From NCBI GenBank assembly GCA_910577525.1, contig CAJTLI010000081.1, forward strand, positions 1 to 5,795: DNA of 5,795 nt, written 5' to 3'. The notes under the pieces were generated by a model. That model saw only the letters and a list, made by a program, of their open reading frames with translations, searched no databases and was not told where the DNA came from. This document shows positions 5,205-5,795 of this stretch, piece after piece. The DNA comes from an uncultured Oscillospiraceae bacterium (lineage in GTDB: Bacteria; Bacillota; Clostridia; Oscillospirales; Oscillospiraceae). Within the stretch, counting starts at the first letter, position 1, and every line of letters begins with the position of its first letter. A program made the translations under genes and the position numbers.

Positions 5205-5795
5205 AGGTTTTTGTTTCTACGGGCAATTCGAGGATGGAGAAGCGGTGGAACGGCGGGGAGATGGAGCTGGAGGATTTTGTCCGGAGGATTTCCCGGACGG
5301 TGCGGACGGCGGAGACGGTGGAGCAGTACCGGAAGCTGTCCAAGGCGAGGCAGGATTCTATCAAGGACGTGGGCGGCTTTGTGATGGGGAAGTTGAAGGG
5401 CGGCAGGCGGAAGAAGGGCTGTGTGGTGTTCCGGTCTGCGCTGACGCTGGATATGGACCATGCCGTGGGGGATGTACCGGAGCAGATGGAGATGTTTTTT
5501 GATTTCCGGTGTCTGATCTATTCTACGCATAAGCATACGCCGGAGGCGCCCAGGTTCCGGCTGGTGATTCCGCTGGCCAGGAATGTGTCGCCGGACGAGT
5601 ACGCGGCGGTGGCGCGGAAGGTGGCGGAGGATATCGGGATGGAGCTGTTTGACGATACCACTTATGAGCCGTCCCGCCTGATGTACTGGCCGTCCACGTC
5701 TGCGGACGGGGAGTTTGTGTTCCGGGATGTTGCGGGGGAGATACTGGACCCGGATGTGGTGCTTGCGAGGTATAGGGACTGGCGGGATTCTTCGG
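5201..5795 (+). CDS. VirE/VapE-type primase-helicase, N-terminal primase-polymerase domain (partial, 198 aa seen)
   Basis: The frame runs open off the window end, so the 3' part is missing. The visible region resembles the N-terminal domain of phage proteins annotated as virulence-associated E family, which combine an archaeo-eukaryotic-type primase domain with a C-terminal P-loop helicase. Key motifs are LTLDMDH with Asp84 and Asp86 (metal-binding D-x-D), YSTHKHTPEAPRFRLVIPL with Ser108-x-His110 (nucleotide-binding S-x-H), and FDDTTYEPSRLMYWPS (150-165), likely supplying a third acidic residue. Residues 1-70 (MKVFVSTGNSR through GGRRKK) form a leader region typical of this group. The helicase half is inferred from the family and not seen. 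It would prime and possibly initiate phage DNA synthesis, fitting its place after the polymerase. The start is chosen for the MKVFVSTG N-terminus and the ATGA overlap with the mini-ORF; the local ribosome site is weak. The nearest upstream in-frame stop is at 5156. Confidence 0.88.
   Translation, partial: MKVFVSTGNSRMEKRWNGGEMELEDFVRRISRTVRTAETVEQYRKLSKARQDSIKDVGGFVMGKLKGGRRKKGCVVFRSALTLDMDHAVGDVPEQMEMFFDFRCLIYSTHKHTPEAPRFRLVIPLARNVSPDEYAAVARKVAEDIGMELFDDTTYEPSRLMYWPSTSADGEFVFRDVAGEILDPDVVLARYRDWRDSS

Noticed and set aside
5185..5502. A 105-codon + strand ORF overlapping the primase start
   Set aside because: Its translation is Gly/Asp-rich with no motif, whereas the frame from 5201 carries the D-x-D and S-x-H primase motifs and continues to the window end.
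3200..5536. A 778-codon ORF on the minus strand across the polymerase gene and the primase start
   Set aside because: It is antisense to well-supported genes, is dominated by Pro, His, Arg and Leu, has no recognisable domain, and spans a gene boundary. It is a by-product of G-ending codons on the + strand, which remove antisense stops.

Overview
The window is the early/replication module of a temperate phage or prophage of a clostridial host. Lachnospiraceae-type gut Firmicutes are the best guess, based on protein families, strong AGGAGG-type ribosome sites and G-ending codons. All genes are on the + strand and tightly packed, mostly with overlaps or gaps of 1-13 bases, so they read as one operon. 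There is no integrase, repressor, structural gene, RNA gene, CRISPR array or insertion sequence in view, so free phage and integrated prophage cannot be told apart.

Layout: (1) 1-81 holds the possible tail of an upstream gene, a small imperfect hairpin and a strong ribosome site. (2) 82-1416 holds four accessory genes: a 52-residue basic protein of unknown function; two tandem, overlapping proteins of the DUF4406 / nucleoside 2-deoxyribosyltransferase-like type; and a 150-residue protein with a low-complexity middle and a conserved-looking helical C-terminus. (3) 1418-5795 holds the DNA-processing core: a Cas4/RecB-like nuclease (DUF2800), a DUF2815 single-stranded DNA-binding protein, a family A DNA polymerase with a 3'-5' exonuclease domain and no 5' nuclease domain, a 20-codon mini-ORF, and the N-terminal 198 residues of a primase-polymerase/VirE-type primase-helicase cut off by the window end.

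Working together (inference from the families): the primase-helicase would open and prime the template, the polymerase would copy it, the DUF2815 protein would coat single strands, and the Cas4-like nuclease would process ends for recombination or replication restart. No RecT/Beta-type annealase is visible. The two deoxyribosyltransferase-like proteins suggest nucleotide metabolism or interference with host nucleotide signals, but nothing here proves either.

The core module is a familiar one in clostridial phages. The less explained parts are the overlapping DUF4406-like pair, the mini-ORF with a strong ribosome site whose stop overlaps the primase start as ATGA, the GC-rich stem-loop between the SSB and polymerase genes, and the very strong G-over-C bias of the coding strand, which also creates a spurious 778-codon antisense ORF.
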